A stretch of 37,181 nucleotides of DNA. Source: Actinomyces dentalis DSM 19115 (GTDB taxonomy: Bacteria > Actinomycetota > Actinomycetes > Actinomycetales > Actinomycetaceae). The position numbers and the translations under genes are program-made. Within the stretch, counting starts at the first letter, position 1, and every line of letters starts with the position of its first letter. The notes beneath the pieces were generated by a model. That model did no database searches. It saw nothing but the letters and a program-made list of their open reading frames with translations, and was not told the origin of the DNA. Location: positions 1-37,181 of the forward strand of contig NZ_AUBL01000042.1 of assembly GCF_000429225.1 (NCBI RefSeq). The letters run 5' to 3'. Below, in pieces: positions 28,545-37,132 of the stretch.

Positions 28545-30071
28545 TCAGCGCCCGGCGGATCCGGCCCCGTCCGCGCCCGACCCGGCGGAGCCCGCCGAGT
28601 CGGAGGAGTCCGCCGAGTCCGCCTTGGAGTAGGAGAGGTCCGAGCCGGAGTAGTGGTGGGCGTCGCGGTAGCGCGGGCGCAGCAGGTTCTCCACGCTCAG
28701 CAGCTCGTCGAGGGTGGCCTCGTCCAGCAGGCCCATCTCCAGGACGACCTCGCGCACATTGCGCCCGCTGCGCGCGCACTCGCGCCCCACCAGGTCGCCG
28801 TTGTGGTGGCCGATGACCTCGTTGAGGTAGGTGACGATGCCGATGGAGGACAGCACATTGCGGCGGCACACCTCCTCATTGGCCTCGATCCCCACGATGC
28901 ACAGCTCGCGCAGCGTGCGCATGGCGTTGCGCAGGAGCCTGATCGACTCGAAGGACACCTGGCCGATGACCGGCTCCATGACGTTGAGCTGGAGCTGGCC
29001 GGCCTCGGCCGCGAAGGTCAGCGTCACGTCGTTGCCGATCACCTTGAAGCAGACCTGGTTGACGACCTCCGGGATGATCGGGTTGACCTTGGCGGGCATG
29101 ATCGAGGAGCCGGCGGCCCGCTCGGGCAGGCGGATCTCCCCCAGGCCCGCGCGCGGCCCCGAGGACAGCAGCCTCAGGTCGTTGCAGATCTTGGAGAGCT
29201 TGACGGCCAGGCGCTTGATGGCGGCGTGCATCGACACGTAGGCGCCGGTGTCGCTCGTGGCCTCCAGCAGGTCGGCGGCCCCCCTGATGTCCGTCAGCCC
29301 GGTGACCTCCCGCAGGTGGCGCACCACCGCCTCCTGGTAGCCGGGGGGCGTGTTGAGCCCGGTGCCGATGGCCGTGGCACCGAGGTTGACCTCCAGCAGC
29401 AGGGCCGCGCTGTGGATGAGGCGCTCCACCTCCTCGTCCAGGAGCACGGCGAAGGCCTGGAACTCCTGGCCCAGGCTCATGGGCACCGCGTCCTGCAGCT
29501 GGGTGCGCCCCATCTTGAGCACGTCGGCGAACTGGCGGGACTTGCCCAGGATGGCGTCGATGAGCTCGCACAGCTCCGCCTCCAGGCCCTGCACCGCCGC
29601 GTACAGGCCCAGCCGGAACCCCGTGGGGTAGGCGTCGTTGGTGGACTGGCACTTGTTGACGTGGTCGTTGGGGTGGACGACGTCGTAGCGGCCCTTGGCG
29701 TAGCCCAGGTGCTCCAGCGCGAGGTTGGCGATGACCTCGTTGGTGTTCATGTTCAGACTGGTGCCCGCCCCGCCCTGGAAGGCGTCGATGGGGAACTGGT
29801 CGAGGCACCGCCCCTTGTCCAGGACCTGGTCGCAGGCCCAGATGATCGCTTTGGTGATCTCCTCGTCGAGCGTGCCCAACTCCCGGTTGGCCAGGGCGGA
29901 GGCCTTCTTGACCTGGACCATGCCCCGGATGAAGGAGGGCTCGTCGCCGATCGTCGCCCCGGAGATGCGGAAGTTCTCCTGGGCTCGCAGAGTGTGGATC
30001 CCCCAGTAGGCCTCGAGGGGGACCTGGCGCGGGCCGAGGAGGTCCTCCTCGGTGCGGGTGGCCTGTGGCAT
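28545..30071 (-). CDS. aspA: Aspartate ammonia-lyase
   Basis: A 508-residue member of the fumarase/aspartase superfamily that converts L-aspartate to fumarate and ammonia. The order is typical: [20 protein letters not shown], the substrate loop [64 protein letters not shown] and the signature [15 protein letters not shown] with the catalytic Ser. The aspartase-type TNEVIAN and LQDAVPM segments favour aspartase over fumarase. A 35-residue Ser/Asp/Ala/Gly tail ([20 protein letters not shown]) is unlike the family and low-complexity. The ATG at 30071 has GGAGGA about 6 nt upstream. The gene lies between aceE and the fasR-like regulator, on the opposite strand to both. Confidence 0.94.
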   Translation of the reverse strand: MPQATRTEEDLLGPRQVPLEAYWGIHTLRAQENFRISGATIGDEPSFIRGMVQVKKASALANRELGTLDEEITKAIIWACDQVLDKGRCLDQFPIDAFQGGAGTSLNMNTNEVIANLALEHLGYAKGRYDVVHPNDHVNKCQSTNDAYPTGFRLGLYAAVQGLEAELCELIDAILGKSRQFADVLKMGRTQLQDAVPMSLGQEFQAFAVLLDEEVERLIHSAALLLEVNLGATAIGTGLNTPPGYQEAVVRHLREVTGLTDIRGAADLLEATSDTGAYVSMHAAIKRLAVKLSKICNDLRLLSSGPRAGLGEIRLPERAAGSSIMPAKVNPIIPEVVNQVCFKVIGNDVTLTFAAEAGQLQLNVMEPVIGQVSFESIRLLRNAMRTLRELCIVGIEANEEVCRRNVLSSIGIVTYLNEVIGHHNGDLVGRECARSGRNVREVVLEMGLLDEATLDELLSVENLLRPRYRDAHHYSGSDLSYSKADSADSSDSAGSAGSGADGAGSAGR

Positions 30072-30255
30072 CGTTCTTCCTCCGGTCGCGCTCGTCGCGC
30101 GCGTCGTCCTTGAACCTTCGGTCCCGGGCCGGGCGGTCCGGGCGCACTCACAGGTTACCGCCCGGTTCCGCCGCGAGCGCGACATCACACGGTCCCGTGG
30201 GCCGGATGGCCCCGTCGATCGGCTGAACGGGTACGGGGCGGGCCCGGCCGGCCAC

Positions 30256-30261
30256 TAGGAT
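30256..30261 (+). promoter_or_regulatory. -10 box TAGGAT of a probable leaderless fasR-like transcript
   Basis: TAGGAT is followed by CCTGTC (6 nt) and the ATG at 30268. No Shine-Dalgarno sequence is present. Confidence 0.55.
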
Positions 30262-30267
30262 CCTGTC

Positions 30268-31446
30268 ATGGATGACCTGAGCCTCCCTGCCGTGGACTCG
30301 CTGCGACGCGCGCAGAACGCCATTATCGAGCACTCCCTGGACCGCATCAGCGCGGAGCACCCCTGGTACCGGACTCTGCCCGAGGCCCCGCGCCGCCAGA
30401 TCGAGGCCGTGGCGCGCCTGGGCGTGACCATGTTCGTCGACTCGGTCGAGACCCCGCGCGACGACGTCGTCCCCAACCGGATCTTCTCGGTCGCCCCCGC
30501 CGCTTTAACGGGCACCATCACCCTGGGGCAGACCCTCGGCCTCGTGCGCACCGTGCTCGACGTCGTCATCGAGGAGGCCCCGCAGGCGGTGCCCGCCGAG
30601 GACCACGACACCGTCACCATCCTGGCGCTGACCTTCGGGCGCGACGTCGGCTTCGCCGCGGCGGAGGTGTACGCCCGCGCCGCCGAGGCCCGCGGGGCCT
30701 GGGACGCGCGGCTGGAGTCCGTGGCCGTCGACTCCATGCTCCACGACTCCCCCGAGGACGCCGTCACCCGCGCCGGCACCGCCGGCTGGGCCGGCCAGGG
30801 CCCCGTCGTCGCCCTCGTCGCCCGCGCCGCCCTGGACGCCATGGGCGCCTCCCGCCTGCGCCACGAGTGCCGTCAGCTGAGCAGCGACTGCCTGGTCTCC
30901 GCCCGCGGCGACTCGGTCATCATCGTCCTGGGGGCCGCCGAGGAGGCGGGCTCCTCCTCCGGGGCGCCCGAGCGCGCCCTGGGCCGGGCGGCTCAGACGA
31001 TCGCCTCGATGATCGACGGCGTCGTCGTCATCGGCCCGGTCGTGCCCGGTATAGGCCAGGCCGGGCGCTCGCTCCGCTCGGCCCTGGCGGGTCTGCGGGC
31101 CCGGCCCGGCTGGCCCGACGCCCCCAATCCCGTCCACGCCGACGACCTGCTGCCCGAGCGCCTGCTGGACGGGGACGAGCTCGCCGCCGAGCAGATCACC
31201 GCCCTGGTGGGCGCGCCCCTGCACTCCATGGGGGAGCCCTTCGAGGAGACGGTGGCGGCCTACCTGTCCCTGGGCGGGAGCCTGGAGGCCACCGCCCGCG
31301 CCCTGTTCGTCCACGCCAACACGGTCCGCTACCGCCTGGGGCGGGTGAGCGAGCAGGTCGGCTGGGACGCCACCGACGCCCGCGACGGGCTCATGCTGCA
31401 CATGGCGATCATCGTGGGGCGCCTGCGGACCCACCCGGGGGACTGA
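30268..31446 (+). CDS. fasR: PucR-family regulator, FasR-like (fatty-acid synthesis)
   Basis: A 392-residue regulator. Residues 1-310 lack a catalytic domain and contain a GGDEF-like degenerate region (about 175-265). The C-terminal PucR_C helix-turn-helix reads AAYLSLGGSLEATARALFVH then ANTVRYRLGRVSEQVGWD (about 330-375). In Streptomyces the PucR-type FasR (SCO2386) sits directly before the fab genes and activates them; Rv2242 of M. tuberculosis occupies the same place between aceE and fabD. The placement here, between aceE/aspA and acpP-fabF, supports the same role. The start is fixed by the leaderless box 6 nt upstream. The gene symbol rests on synteny, so it is moderately sure. Confidence 0.82.
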   Translation: MDDLSLPAVDSLRRAQNAIIEHSLDRISAEHPWYRTLPEAPRRQIEAVARLGVTMFVDSVETPRDDVVPNRIFSVAPAALTGTITLGQTLGLVRTVLDVVIEEAPQAVPAEDHDTVTILALTFGRDVGFAAAEVYARAAEARGAWDARLESVAVDSMLHDSPEDAVTRAGTAGWAGQGPVVALVARAALDAMGASRLRHECRQLSSDCLVSARGDSVIIVLGAAEEAGSSSGAPERALGRAAQTIASMIDGVVVIGPVVPGIGQAGRSLRSALAGLRARPGWPDAPNPVHADDLLPERLLDGDELAAEQITALVGAPLHSMGEPFEETVAAYLSLGGSLEATARALFVHANTVRYRLGRVSEQVGWDATDARDGLMLHMAIIVGRLRTHPGD

Positions 31447-31546
31447 GTCCGGGCGGCGGCCCGGTTCCGCGCGGGCGGCCCGCGTGGTCCACAATGGGCC
31501 CGGCCGGGGCGCAGCCCGCCCACCACCGTCGTCAGGAGGAACCACC

Positions 31547-31795
31547 ATGGCCGACCAGCGCACCGACGTCGCCGCCGCGATCATCGAGATCACCGCCGAG
31601 GAGGCCGGCGTCGAGGCCGCCGGGGTCACCCCCGCGTCCCGTTTCGCCGACGACCTCGACATCGACTCCCTGGGGCTGCTCACCATCGCCACGCAGGTCG
31701 AGGAGCGCCTGGGCGTGACCCTGGACGACTCCCTCATCCCGAACCTGCCGACGGTGGGCGCCCTCATCGACCTGGTCGCCACGCAGAGGGCCTGA
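31547..31795 (+). CDS. acpP: Acyl carrier protein
   Basis: An 82-residue acidic four-helix protein. The phosphopantetheine attachment site is DDLDIDSLGLL, with Ser about residue 44; the flanking helix LLTIATQVEERLGVTLDD is typical. It carries growing acyl chains as thioesters during fatty-acid synthesis. The ATG at 31547 has AGGAGGA 6 nt upstream, and CACAAT near 31489 could be the -10. The stop TGA shares its A with the ATG of fabF (TGATG), so translation is coupled. In Streptomyces fabD and fabH lie between fasR and acpP; here only about 100 bp separate the regulator from acpP. Confidence 0.94.
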   Translation: MADQRTDVAAAIIEITAEEAGVEAAGVTPASRFADDLDIDSLGLLTIATQVEERLGVTLDDSLIPNLPTVGALIDLVATQRA

Positions 31796-33075
31796 TGGTG
31801 ACCGGAGCCGCGCCCGCGCGCAGTACCGGCACCATCGACCCGGGCGCGCTGGACCCCCTGGCCGTGGTCGTCACCGGCCTGGGCACGACCAACCCGTTGG
31901 ACGGGGATCTGGCCGCCACCTGGCGGGCGCTGCGCGCGGGCCAGTGCGCCGTGCGGCTCCTCGACGAGCCCTGGGCGGAGGAGTACCGGCTGGCCGTGCG
32001 CGTGGCCGCGCCGCTGGCCCGCGACGCGGGCGGGCCGCTGACGCCCAGGGAGCGGCGCCGCCTGGACCGCGCGAGCCAGTGCGCGCTCCTGGCCGCCCGC
32101 GAGGCCTGGGCGCACGCCGGCTCCCCCGAGGTCGACGGCCAGCGCCTGTCCGTGTCCGTCTCGCCGGGGATGGGGCTGGTCCGCTCCGTCATCGACACCT
32201 GGGAGACGCTGCGCGGCGGGGGGCCGCGCCGGGTCCTGCCGACGGCGGTGCCCGCCCTCATGCCCAATGCGCCGGCCGCGGCGGTGGGCATCGAGCTGGG
32301 CGCCCGCGGCGGCATCCACGCCCCGGTGTCCGCCTGCGCCTCCGGGGCGGAGGCCATCGCCTACGGGGCGGATCTCATCGCACTGGGGCGGGCCGACGTC
32401 GTCGTGGCCGGGGGCACGGACGCGGCCCTGCACCCGGTGACGGTGGCCGCCTTCGCGGCGATGCGGGCCCTGTCCACCCGCGCCGACGTCACGGCCTCGC
32501 GCCCCTTCGCCCCGGACCGCGACGGCTTCGTCCTGGGGGAGGGCGCCGGCGTCCTGGTCCTGGAGTCGGCCGCGCACGCGGCCGGGCGCGGGGCCGGGGT
32601 CCTGGCCGTTCTCGCCGGGGCCGGCGTGACGGCCGACGCCTTCGACGCGGCCCGCCCCGAGCCGGGCGGCGCCCAGCAGGAGCGCGCGCTGCGCCTGGCG
32701 CTGGAGAGGGCCGGCGTCGAGCCCGAGGAGGTCGGGCACGTCAACGCCCACGCCACCTCCACCCCCCTGGGCGATCTCGTCGAGGCCCGCGTCCTGGCGC
32801 GCACCGTCCCGGGCGCGGCGGTCAGCGCCACCAAGTCCCTCACCGGTCACCTCCTGGGCGGCGCCGGGGGGCTCGAGGCGGCCCTGACGGTCATGGCCCT
32901 CGTCGAGGGCTGGGTCCCGGGCACGGCGCTGCCGGGGGGAGTCGACCCGGTCATCGCCGACCTGGGCCTCGACGTCGTCGCCCCGGGCGGGCGGGCGGCC
33001 CCGAACCTGAGGGCCGCGGTGAGCACGTCCTTCGGCTTCGGCGGCCACGACGTCGCCCTGGTCTTCACCCGCTGA
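31795..33075 (+). CDS. fabF: 3-oxoacyl-ACP synthase II (KAS II)
   Basis: A 426-residue condensing enzyme with the thiolase fold. The active-site triad is intact: Cys in APVSACASGAEAIAYG, His in HVNAHATSTPLGDLVEA and His in ATKSLTGHLLGGAGGLEA; the C-terminal STSFGFGGHDVAL matches actinobacterial KAS II/KasA. It elongates acyl-ACP with malonyl-ACP. The ATG at 31795 overlaps the acpP stop by one base; a GTG follows immediately. The N-terminal 20 residues are Ala/Thr/Pro-rich and not conserved. It converges on the DUF3145 gene, which follows fabF in Streptomyces too but is inverted here. Confidence 0.94.
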   Translation: MVTGAAPARSTGTIDPGALDPLAVVVTGLGTTNPLDGDLAATWRALRAGQCAVRLLDEPWAEEYRLAVRVAAPLARDAGGPLTPRERRRLDRASQCALLAAREAWAHAGSPEVDGQRLSVSVSPGMGLVRSVIDTWETLRGGGPRRVLPTAVPALMPNAPAAAVGIELGARGGIHAPVSACASGAEAIAYGADLIALGRADVVVAGGTDAALHPVTVAAFAAMRALSTRADVTASRPFAPDRDGFVLGEGAGVLVLESAAHAAGRGAGVLAVLAGAGVTADAFDAARPEPGGAQQERALRLALERAGVEPEEVGHVNAHATSTPLGDLVEARVLARTVPGAAVSATKSLTGHLLGGAGGLEAALTVMALVEGWVPGTALPGGVDPVIADLGLDVVAPGGRAAPNLRAAVSTSFGFGGHDVALVFTR

Positions 33076-33122
33076 TCGCGCTCGAAGACCCGGAGGCCTG
33101 CGGGGACCGCGGCCGCCGGCCT

Positions 33123-33623
33123 TCAGCCGACCCGGTGCAGCCAGCGCACGGGGGCGCCGGAGCCGGCGTAGCGGAAGGGCTCGAGCTCGTCGTCCCAGGC
33201 CTGGCCGAGGGCCAGGTCGAGTTCGCGCAGCATGGCCTCGGGCTCCGAGGCGTGCATGAGGGCCGCGCGCACCCGGTCCTCGGGGACGACCACATTGCCG
33301 TGGGCGTCGGTCTGAGCGTGGAAGATGCCCAGGTCCGGGGTGTGGGACCAGCGTCCGCCGTCGGTCCCGGCGGAGGCCTCCTCGGTGACCTCGTAGCGCA
33401 GGTTCGCCCAGCCGCGCAGGGCGGAGGTCAGCCGCGCCCCGGTGCCGACGTGGCCGACCCAGCTGGTCTCGGCGCGCATCATGCCGGGCGCGGCGGGCTG
33501 GTCCGTCCAGTCCAGGTGGACGCGCGCGCCCAGCACCTCGGCGGCGGCCCACTCGATGTGCGGGCACAGCGCGCGGGGTGCGGAGTGCACGAAAAGAACA
33601 CCGCGGGTATAGGCACCACTCAT
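33123..33623 (-). CDS. DUF3145 family protein
   Basis: A 166-residue actinobacterial protein of unknown function (DUF3145, family of SCO2391). The N-terminus TRGVLFVHSAPRALCPHIEW and HLDWTDQPAAPGMMRAE, the middle WVGHVGTGARLTSALRGW and the Trp in LGQAWDDELEPFRYAG followed by VRWLHRVG are visible family blocks. The start ATG 33623 is set by a consensus AGGAGG 9 nt upstream; the open frame upstream is not conserved. Its neighbourhood beside acpP-fabF across actinobacteria suggests a link to lipid synthesis, which is inference. It is transcribed convergently with fabF. Confidence 0.9.
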   Translation of the reverse strand: MSGAYTRGVLFVHSAPRALCPHIEWAAAEVLGARVHLDWTDQPAAPGMMRAETSWVGHVGTGARLTSALRGWANLRYEVTEEASAGTDGGRWSHTPDLGIFHAQTDAHGNVVVPEDRVRAALMHASEPEAMLRELDLALGQAWDDELEPFRYAGSGAPVRWLHRVG

Positions 33624-33748
33624 AACAGACCGCCTCCTAGTTGGTTCGAGAGTCGCCTTCCCCAACGTTCTCGATCCGCACCGGACGCAGTCGCATGATG
33701 CGCACGGCGTACGGGGCAATGCTCTCAGACCCGGGCCCCCAGGTCCAG

Positions 33749-33793
33749 CCCAGCCGGACCCGGTCCGGATGGGCCCGGACGAGTCCGGCTGGG
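33749..33793 (-). terminator. Nested hairpin downstream of the DUF7916-like gene
   Basis: CCCAGCCGGAC (33749-33759) and GTCCGGCTGGG (33783-33793) form a perfect 11-bp stem. The spacer holds an inner GTCCGG/CCGGAC stem. It lies about 60 bp after the stop of the minus-strand gene at 33856 and probably ends its transcript before DUF3145. Confidence 0.5.
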
Positions 33794-33855
33794 TCGGGTT
33801 CGGCCGGCCCGGGCCGGGCCGCGTCCCGGGCGCCTCGCCGACGTCGCGCCCGGGC

Positions 33856-34797
33856 TCAGCGCTGCGGGGAGCCGGCCATGCGGTGCCAGGTGTGCCGGCG
33901 GCCCCGGATGGCCAGGGAGTAGGCGTAGACGTTCTCGGGCGGCGCAACGCCGAAGAAGCCCGAGTCGCCGATGTGGTGGACGTCGGCGCCCGAGGCCTTG
34001 GAGTCGATGCCGATGCGCTCGATGACGCCGGTGCCGGCCCCCTCCTGGGAGGTGCCGATGCCGTTCCACGCCAGGAGCCCGCGCTCGTGGGCCGCCTCGA
34101 CGCGGGCGACGGCCGCCTCCATCGACGAGCCGGGCGTGGTGCCCGGGGCGGGCAGGACGACCCCGTGGGCGCCCGCCCGCGCCAGGCGGTCGACGTCCCG
34201 GGCGGTCATGACCGCCTGGCCGGAGGCGGCGGCGTGGATGCGCCCGGAGAAGAGGACGAGGCGGTCCTGCGTCGCCTCGCGGATGGCGCGGGTGGCCCGC
34301 TCGATGGCCTCGATCGTCACGCCCGTGCCCGGGTTGCCGGTGATGACGGCGATGGCCGCGCCCTGCTCGACGAGCAGCTCGGCGTTGCGCGCCGTGGCCC
34401 GCCGCCCGGCCGGGAAGGAGGCGAGGGCCTCGTCGACCGGCTCGAGGTTGACCGCCGTGAGGCGCCCGGTCCAGCGCGCGACGTCCCCGGCGGTGCGCCC
34501 CTCCCCCGCCCCGACGGCGCCGAAGGCCGTGGCGTCGTCGTCGGGCGCCGCGTCGCCGGCGCGCCGGGGCATGCCCGCGATGCGCGGGTGGTCGACGTCG
34601 TAGAGGTTGAGCACGATGATGTCCGCGCCGAAGGCGGCGACCAGCTCGGGGTTGGAGACCCTGTCCAGCAGCGGGCCGGTCGCCGTAATGGTCTCGGCGG
34701 CGATGGTGCGCCCCTCGGAGGCCCTGATGGCCTCGACGAGCTCGGCGCCCCGCAGGCGCTCCAGGGCTCGGGGCGCAAGGTCGAGCAGACGGGTCAT
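33856..34797 (-). CDS. DUF7916-like TIM-barrel protein
   Basis: A 313-residue protein with (beta/alpha)8 features. The recognised blocks are ASEGRTIAAETITATGPLLD, FGADIIVLNLYDVDHPRIAG, LTAVNLEPVDEALASF, IAVITGNPGTGVTIEAI, GVVLPAPGTTPGSSMEA, LAWNGIGTSQEGAGTGVI, ASGADVHHIGDSGFFGVAPP and the C-terminal YAYSLAIRGRRHTWHRMA. This matches a family mainly known from Firmicutes, often near PTS genes, now called DUF7916 and formerly mislabelled haloacid dehalogenase-like. No HAD motif is present. The reaction is unknown; conserved His/Asp/Asn residues near barrel strand ends suggest an enzyme. The ATG at 34797 has AAGGAG about 7 nt upstream. No PTS genes are in the window. The family name comes from memory of its motifs. 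Confidence 0.7.
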   Translation of the reverse strand: MTRLLDLAPRALERLRGAELVEAIRASEGRTIAAETITATGPLLDRVSNPELVAAFGADIIVLNLYDVDHPRIAGMPRRAGDAAPDDDATAFGAVGAGEGRTAGDVARWTGRLTAVNLEPVDEALASFPAGRRATARNAELLVEQGAAIAVITGNPGTGVTIEAIERATRAIREATQDRLVLFSGRIHAAASGQAVMTARDVDRLARAGAHGVVLPAPGTTPGSSMEAAVARVEAAHERGLLAWNGIGTSQEGAGTGVIERIGIDSKASGADVHHIGDSGFFGVAPPENVYAYSLAIRGRRHTWHRMAGSPQR

Positions 34798-34918
34798 GGT
34801 GGTCTCCTTCGGTCGGTTGAGTACGGCTTCGGCCGGCTCCCCGCAACGACTCGCCGGGGCGGCCTCCCGCGATGGCCTCAGCGGGCTCCTCGCAGCGCCC
34901 TGCCGGGCGGCGCCGGGG

Positions 34919-35410
34919 TCACAGGCCCTTGCGGCGCAGCTCCCTCATGGCCGCGGCCCGCTGCTTGCGCTCCAGGCGGTCGAGGTAGAGGTGGCCCTCG
35001 AGGTGGTCGCACTCGTGCTGGATGCAGCGGCCCATGAGCTCCTCCCCCTCGATGACGATCTGCCTGCCGTCCAGGTCGATGCCGGTGGCGCGCGCGTACC
35101 AGGCGCGCTTGGTCGGGTACCACAGTCCCGGGACGGACAGGCAGCCCTCGTCGCCGTCCTGGTACTCGTCGAAATTGAGCTCGTCCAGGCGCGGGTTGAG
35201 GATGTAACCGGTCTCGCCGTCGATATTCCAGGAGAAGGCCCGCAGTCCCACCCCGATCTGGTTGGCGGCCAGGCCCGCGCGCCCCTCCTCGTCGACCGTC
35301 TCGAGCAGGTCCTCGACGAGCTGCTTGACGGCGTCGTCGATATCGGTGATCCACTCGCACTCGGTGCGCAGGATGGGATCGCCGATGATGCGGATGTCGC
35401 GGTAAGCCAT
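34919..35410 (-). CDS. def: Peptide deformylase
   Basis: A 163-residue Fe2+/Zn2+ enzyme that removes the formyl group from nascent proteins. All three motifs are present: [10 protein letters not shown] (Asn variant of GLAAPQIG, normal in actinobacteria), EGCLSVPG with the metal-binding Cys, and QHECDHLEG with the two metal His and catalytic Glu. The full domain runs to residue ~160 without a C-terminal extension. The ATG at 35410 has no Shine-Dalgarno sequence; GAGTAT ends 6 nt upstream, a near-match to the leaderless box. It is divergent from the hypothetical gene at 35461, with a 50-bp shared promoter region. It precedes Map in N-terminal processing. Confidence 0.96.
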   Translation of the reverse strand: MAYRDIRIIGDPILRTECEWITDIDDAVKQLVEDLLETVDEEGRAGLAANQIGVGLRAFSWNIDGETGYILNPRLDELNFDEYQDGDEGCLSVPGLWYPTKRAWYARATGIDLDGRQIVIEGEELMGRCIQHECDHLEGHLYLDRLERKQRAAAMRELRRKGL

Positions 35411-35448
35411 GGGTCAATACTCGCATGGCCCCGCCGCCGCCCGCCCGG

Positions 35449-35454
35449 TACTCT
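35449..35454 (+). promoter_or_regulatory. -10 box TACTCT of a probable leaderless transcript (35461 gene)
   Basis: TACTCT is followed by CTCCCC (6 nt) and the ATG at 35461. No ribosome binding site is present. Confidence 0.55.
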
Positions 35455-35460
35455 CTCCCC

Positions 35461-36114
35461 ATGTCACTGCTCTCACGACGCCGGGGCGCCCGCCCCGTCG
35501 CGCACCTGCCCCAGGACCTGGCGCGCTCCCTGCCCCGCGGGTGCGCGGTGCTCGGCGCGGTGCCGCTGCGCCCCGACGGCGAGTGCTGGCTGGTCGCCGC
35601 GCCCCACGCGCTCCTGCGCCTGGGGCACTCCGACGGCGAGGCCGGCGCCCTGCCCGCCTCAACGGGCTGGGACCGCATCAGCCGCGCCTCCTGGGACGCC
35701 GAGCGGCGGACCCTCACCCTCCACCTGCTCCACGACGCGCACGGCCCCCGCGTCCTGTCCGTGCCCGACGCCGTGCGCCGCCCGCCCGATCCCCGCGGGG
35801 CCGGGAATGCCGGGGAGGCCGGACAGGCCGGAGGGGAGTCGGGGGCCGGGGCGGGCGCCGTCGTCCACGACGTGGACGAGCGCGGTTTCGCGCGCGTCCT
35901 GCGTCAGCGGGTGGACAGCGCCATCGTCCACCACGTGAGCCGGATCCTTCCGGACGGGACGCGGGCCACGGCGTCGGTGCGCCGCGGGGCGGACGGCGTC
36001 CTGTACTCGACGACGGAGCCGGACTCGTCCCGGGAGCGGACCGACGGGCTCGGGCGGGAGCTTCGGGACCTGGAGCGGCGCGCACGCGAGGCTGTGGGGC
36101 TCCCCACACTGTGA
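35461..36114 (+). CDS. Conserved hypothetical protein beside def
   Basis: A 217-residue protein without a domain I can name. Residues 1-100 are a mixed alpha/beta segment (LPQDLARSLPRGCAVLGAVP, WLVAAPHALLRLG) and read like a small PH-like or SH3-like beta fold. A Gly/Glu/Ala-rich linker lies at about 115-140. A second conserved part follows (DVDERGFARVLRQRVDSAIV, SRILPDGTRATASVRRG), then a basic C-terminal helix. There is no signal peptide or membrane helix, so it is probably cytosolic. Its divergent pairing with def is common in actinobacteria, but the function is unknown. The ATG is fixed by the leaderless -10 box. Confidence 0.72.
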   Translation: MSLLSRRRGARPVAHLPQDLARSLPRGCAVLGAVPLRPDGECWLVAAPHALLRLGHSDGEAGALPASTGWDRISRASWDAERRTLTLHLLHDAHGPRVLSVPDAVRRPPDPRGAGNAGEAGQAGGESGAGAGAVVHDVDERGFARVLRQRVDSAIVHHVSRILPDGTRATASVRRGADGVLYSTTEPDSSRERTDGLGRELRDLERRAREAVGLPTL

Positions 36115-36206
36115 CTATTGGGCGCCATGGCGCCCGCGGGCCGCGCCGGGCGGATTCGACGCCGGGCCCGCGCGGTTGCTAGAGTCGTCCTCGCGCCTCG
36201 CGCGAT

Positions 36207-36281
<75 letters not shown>

Positions 36282-36386
36282 CTCATCGGAAGCCCGGCCC
36301 CGGCGGCTCGGGCTCCCGCGGTCCGTGTTATCGCCCGGGAACTGGCCCGGGGAGGTCCGCGCGCGGGCCCGCCCCGGGGCCGAAAG

Positions 36387-36404
36387 AGTCTAAGAATTTA
36401 GACT
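36387..36404. promoter_or_regulatory. Operator-like palindrome AGTCTAA-GAAT-TTAGACT
   Basis: A perfect 7-bp inverted repeat with a 4-bp spacer in an AT-rich island inside very GC-rich DNA. It lies 23 bp upstream of the -10 box of the 36440 gene, a position suited to a repressor or activator. No named regulator motif fits clearly. Confidence 0.45.
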
Positions 36405-36427
36405 GTCCCGGGCGGTGCGAGCGTCCA

Positions 36428-36433
36428 TACCAT
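36428..36433 (+). promoter_or_regulatory. -10 box TACCAT of a probable leaderless transcript (36440 gene)
   Basis: TACCAT is followed by GCGCCC (6 nt) and the ATG at 36440. Confidence 0.5.
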
Positions 36434-36439
36434 GCGCCC

Positions 36440-37132
36440 ATGAGCGCCGCCCCGCCGCCCCCGCCTCCTTCGAGCCCGCAGTCCGCGGGGCCCCCGAACT
36501 TCCAGGCCGCGGGGCGCGCTCCGCAGCCCGTGCCGGCCGCGCCGGCACCGCCCGCATCGGCGGCACCGGCGCCGCCCGTCCCTCCCGCGTTCGCGCCGAC
36601 CGTGCCCATTGCGTTAACCGCGTCCGCCGTATCGGCCGCTCCCGCCACCTCCACCGTGTCGGCCGCGCCCGTCGGGCGGGCGGTGCCCCCGCCGTCCGCC
36701 CGGTTGCACGCGGCTCCGGGAGCGTACGTCCCGCCGCCCGTCCCACTGGCAACACCGCATGGAGGCACCCCCCCCCGCCGTACTCGGCGCCGGCGGAGGG
36801 GCGCTCCGCGACCGCTCGTGATCACCGTCGTGGTGCTCGTCGTCGTCCTCGTCCTGGGCACGGCCACCGTGGTGGGACTGAGACTGCTCCGAAAGAACTC
36901 CGCGACCGGAGCTGGCACCACCACCGCCGTACTCCCCTCCGACGACTGGGCCCACGGCGCCCGCAAGGCCTGGACGCTGGACATCGGCGGTTTCGCGAGC
37001 GTGAGTACAACAGGGGTAGCCAGCAATAACGACCAGCTCGTCGTCAGTAACTTGAATCCGCATTCAAACAACCGCGCAGAAATCAAGGTGACTGCCTACG
37101 ACATCTCCGGCGACGAACCGCAGGAGCAGTGA
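36440..37132 (+). CDS. Pro/Ala-rich membrane-anchored protein, possibly prematurely terminated
   Basis: A 230-residue protein. Residues 1-110 are Pro/Ala-rich and disordered, a basic patch (PPRRTRRRRRGAPRP) follows, then one membrane helix (LVITVVVLVVVLVLGTATVV, about 130-150) and only about 75 extracytoplasmic residues. The basic patch before the helix predicts N-in, C-out. The exported part (KAWTLDIGGFASVSTTG, LVVSNLN, AEIKVTAYDISGDEPQEQ) reads like the first blades of a BamB/PQQ-type beta-propeller. In such repeats Trp commonly follows this position; here a TGA stop (37130-37132) occurs, and the frame then stays open to the window edge. Truncation is therefore suspected but not proven. The start is taken as ATG 36440 from the leaderless box. 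The N-terminal layout parallels the gene at 9695. Confidence 0.72.
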   Translation: MSAAPPPPPPSSPQSAGPPNFQAAGRAPQPVPAAPAPPASAAPAPPVPPAFAPTVPIALTASAVSAAPATSTVSAAPVGRAVPPPSARLHAAPGAYVPPPVPLATPHGGTPPRRTRRRRRGAPRPLVITVVVLVVVLVLGTATVVGLRLLRKNSATGAGTTTAVLPSDDWAHGARKAWTLDIGGFASVSTTGVASNNDQLVVSNLNPHSNNRAEIKVTAYDISGDEPQEQ

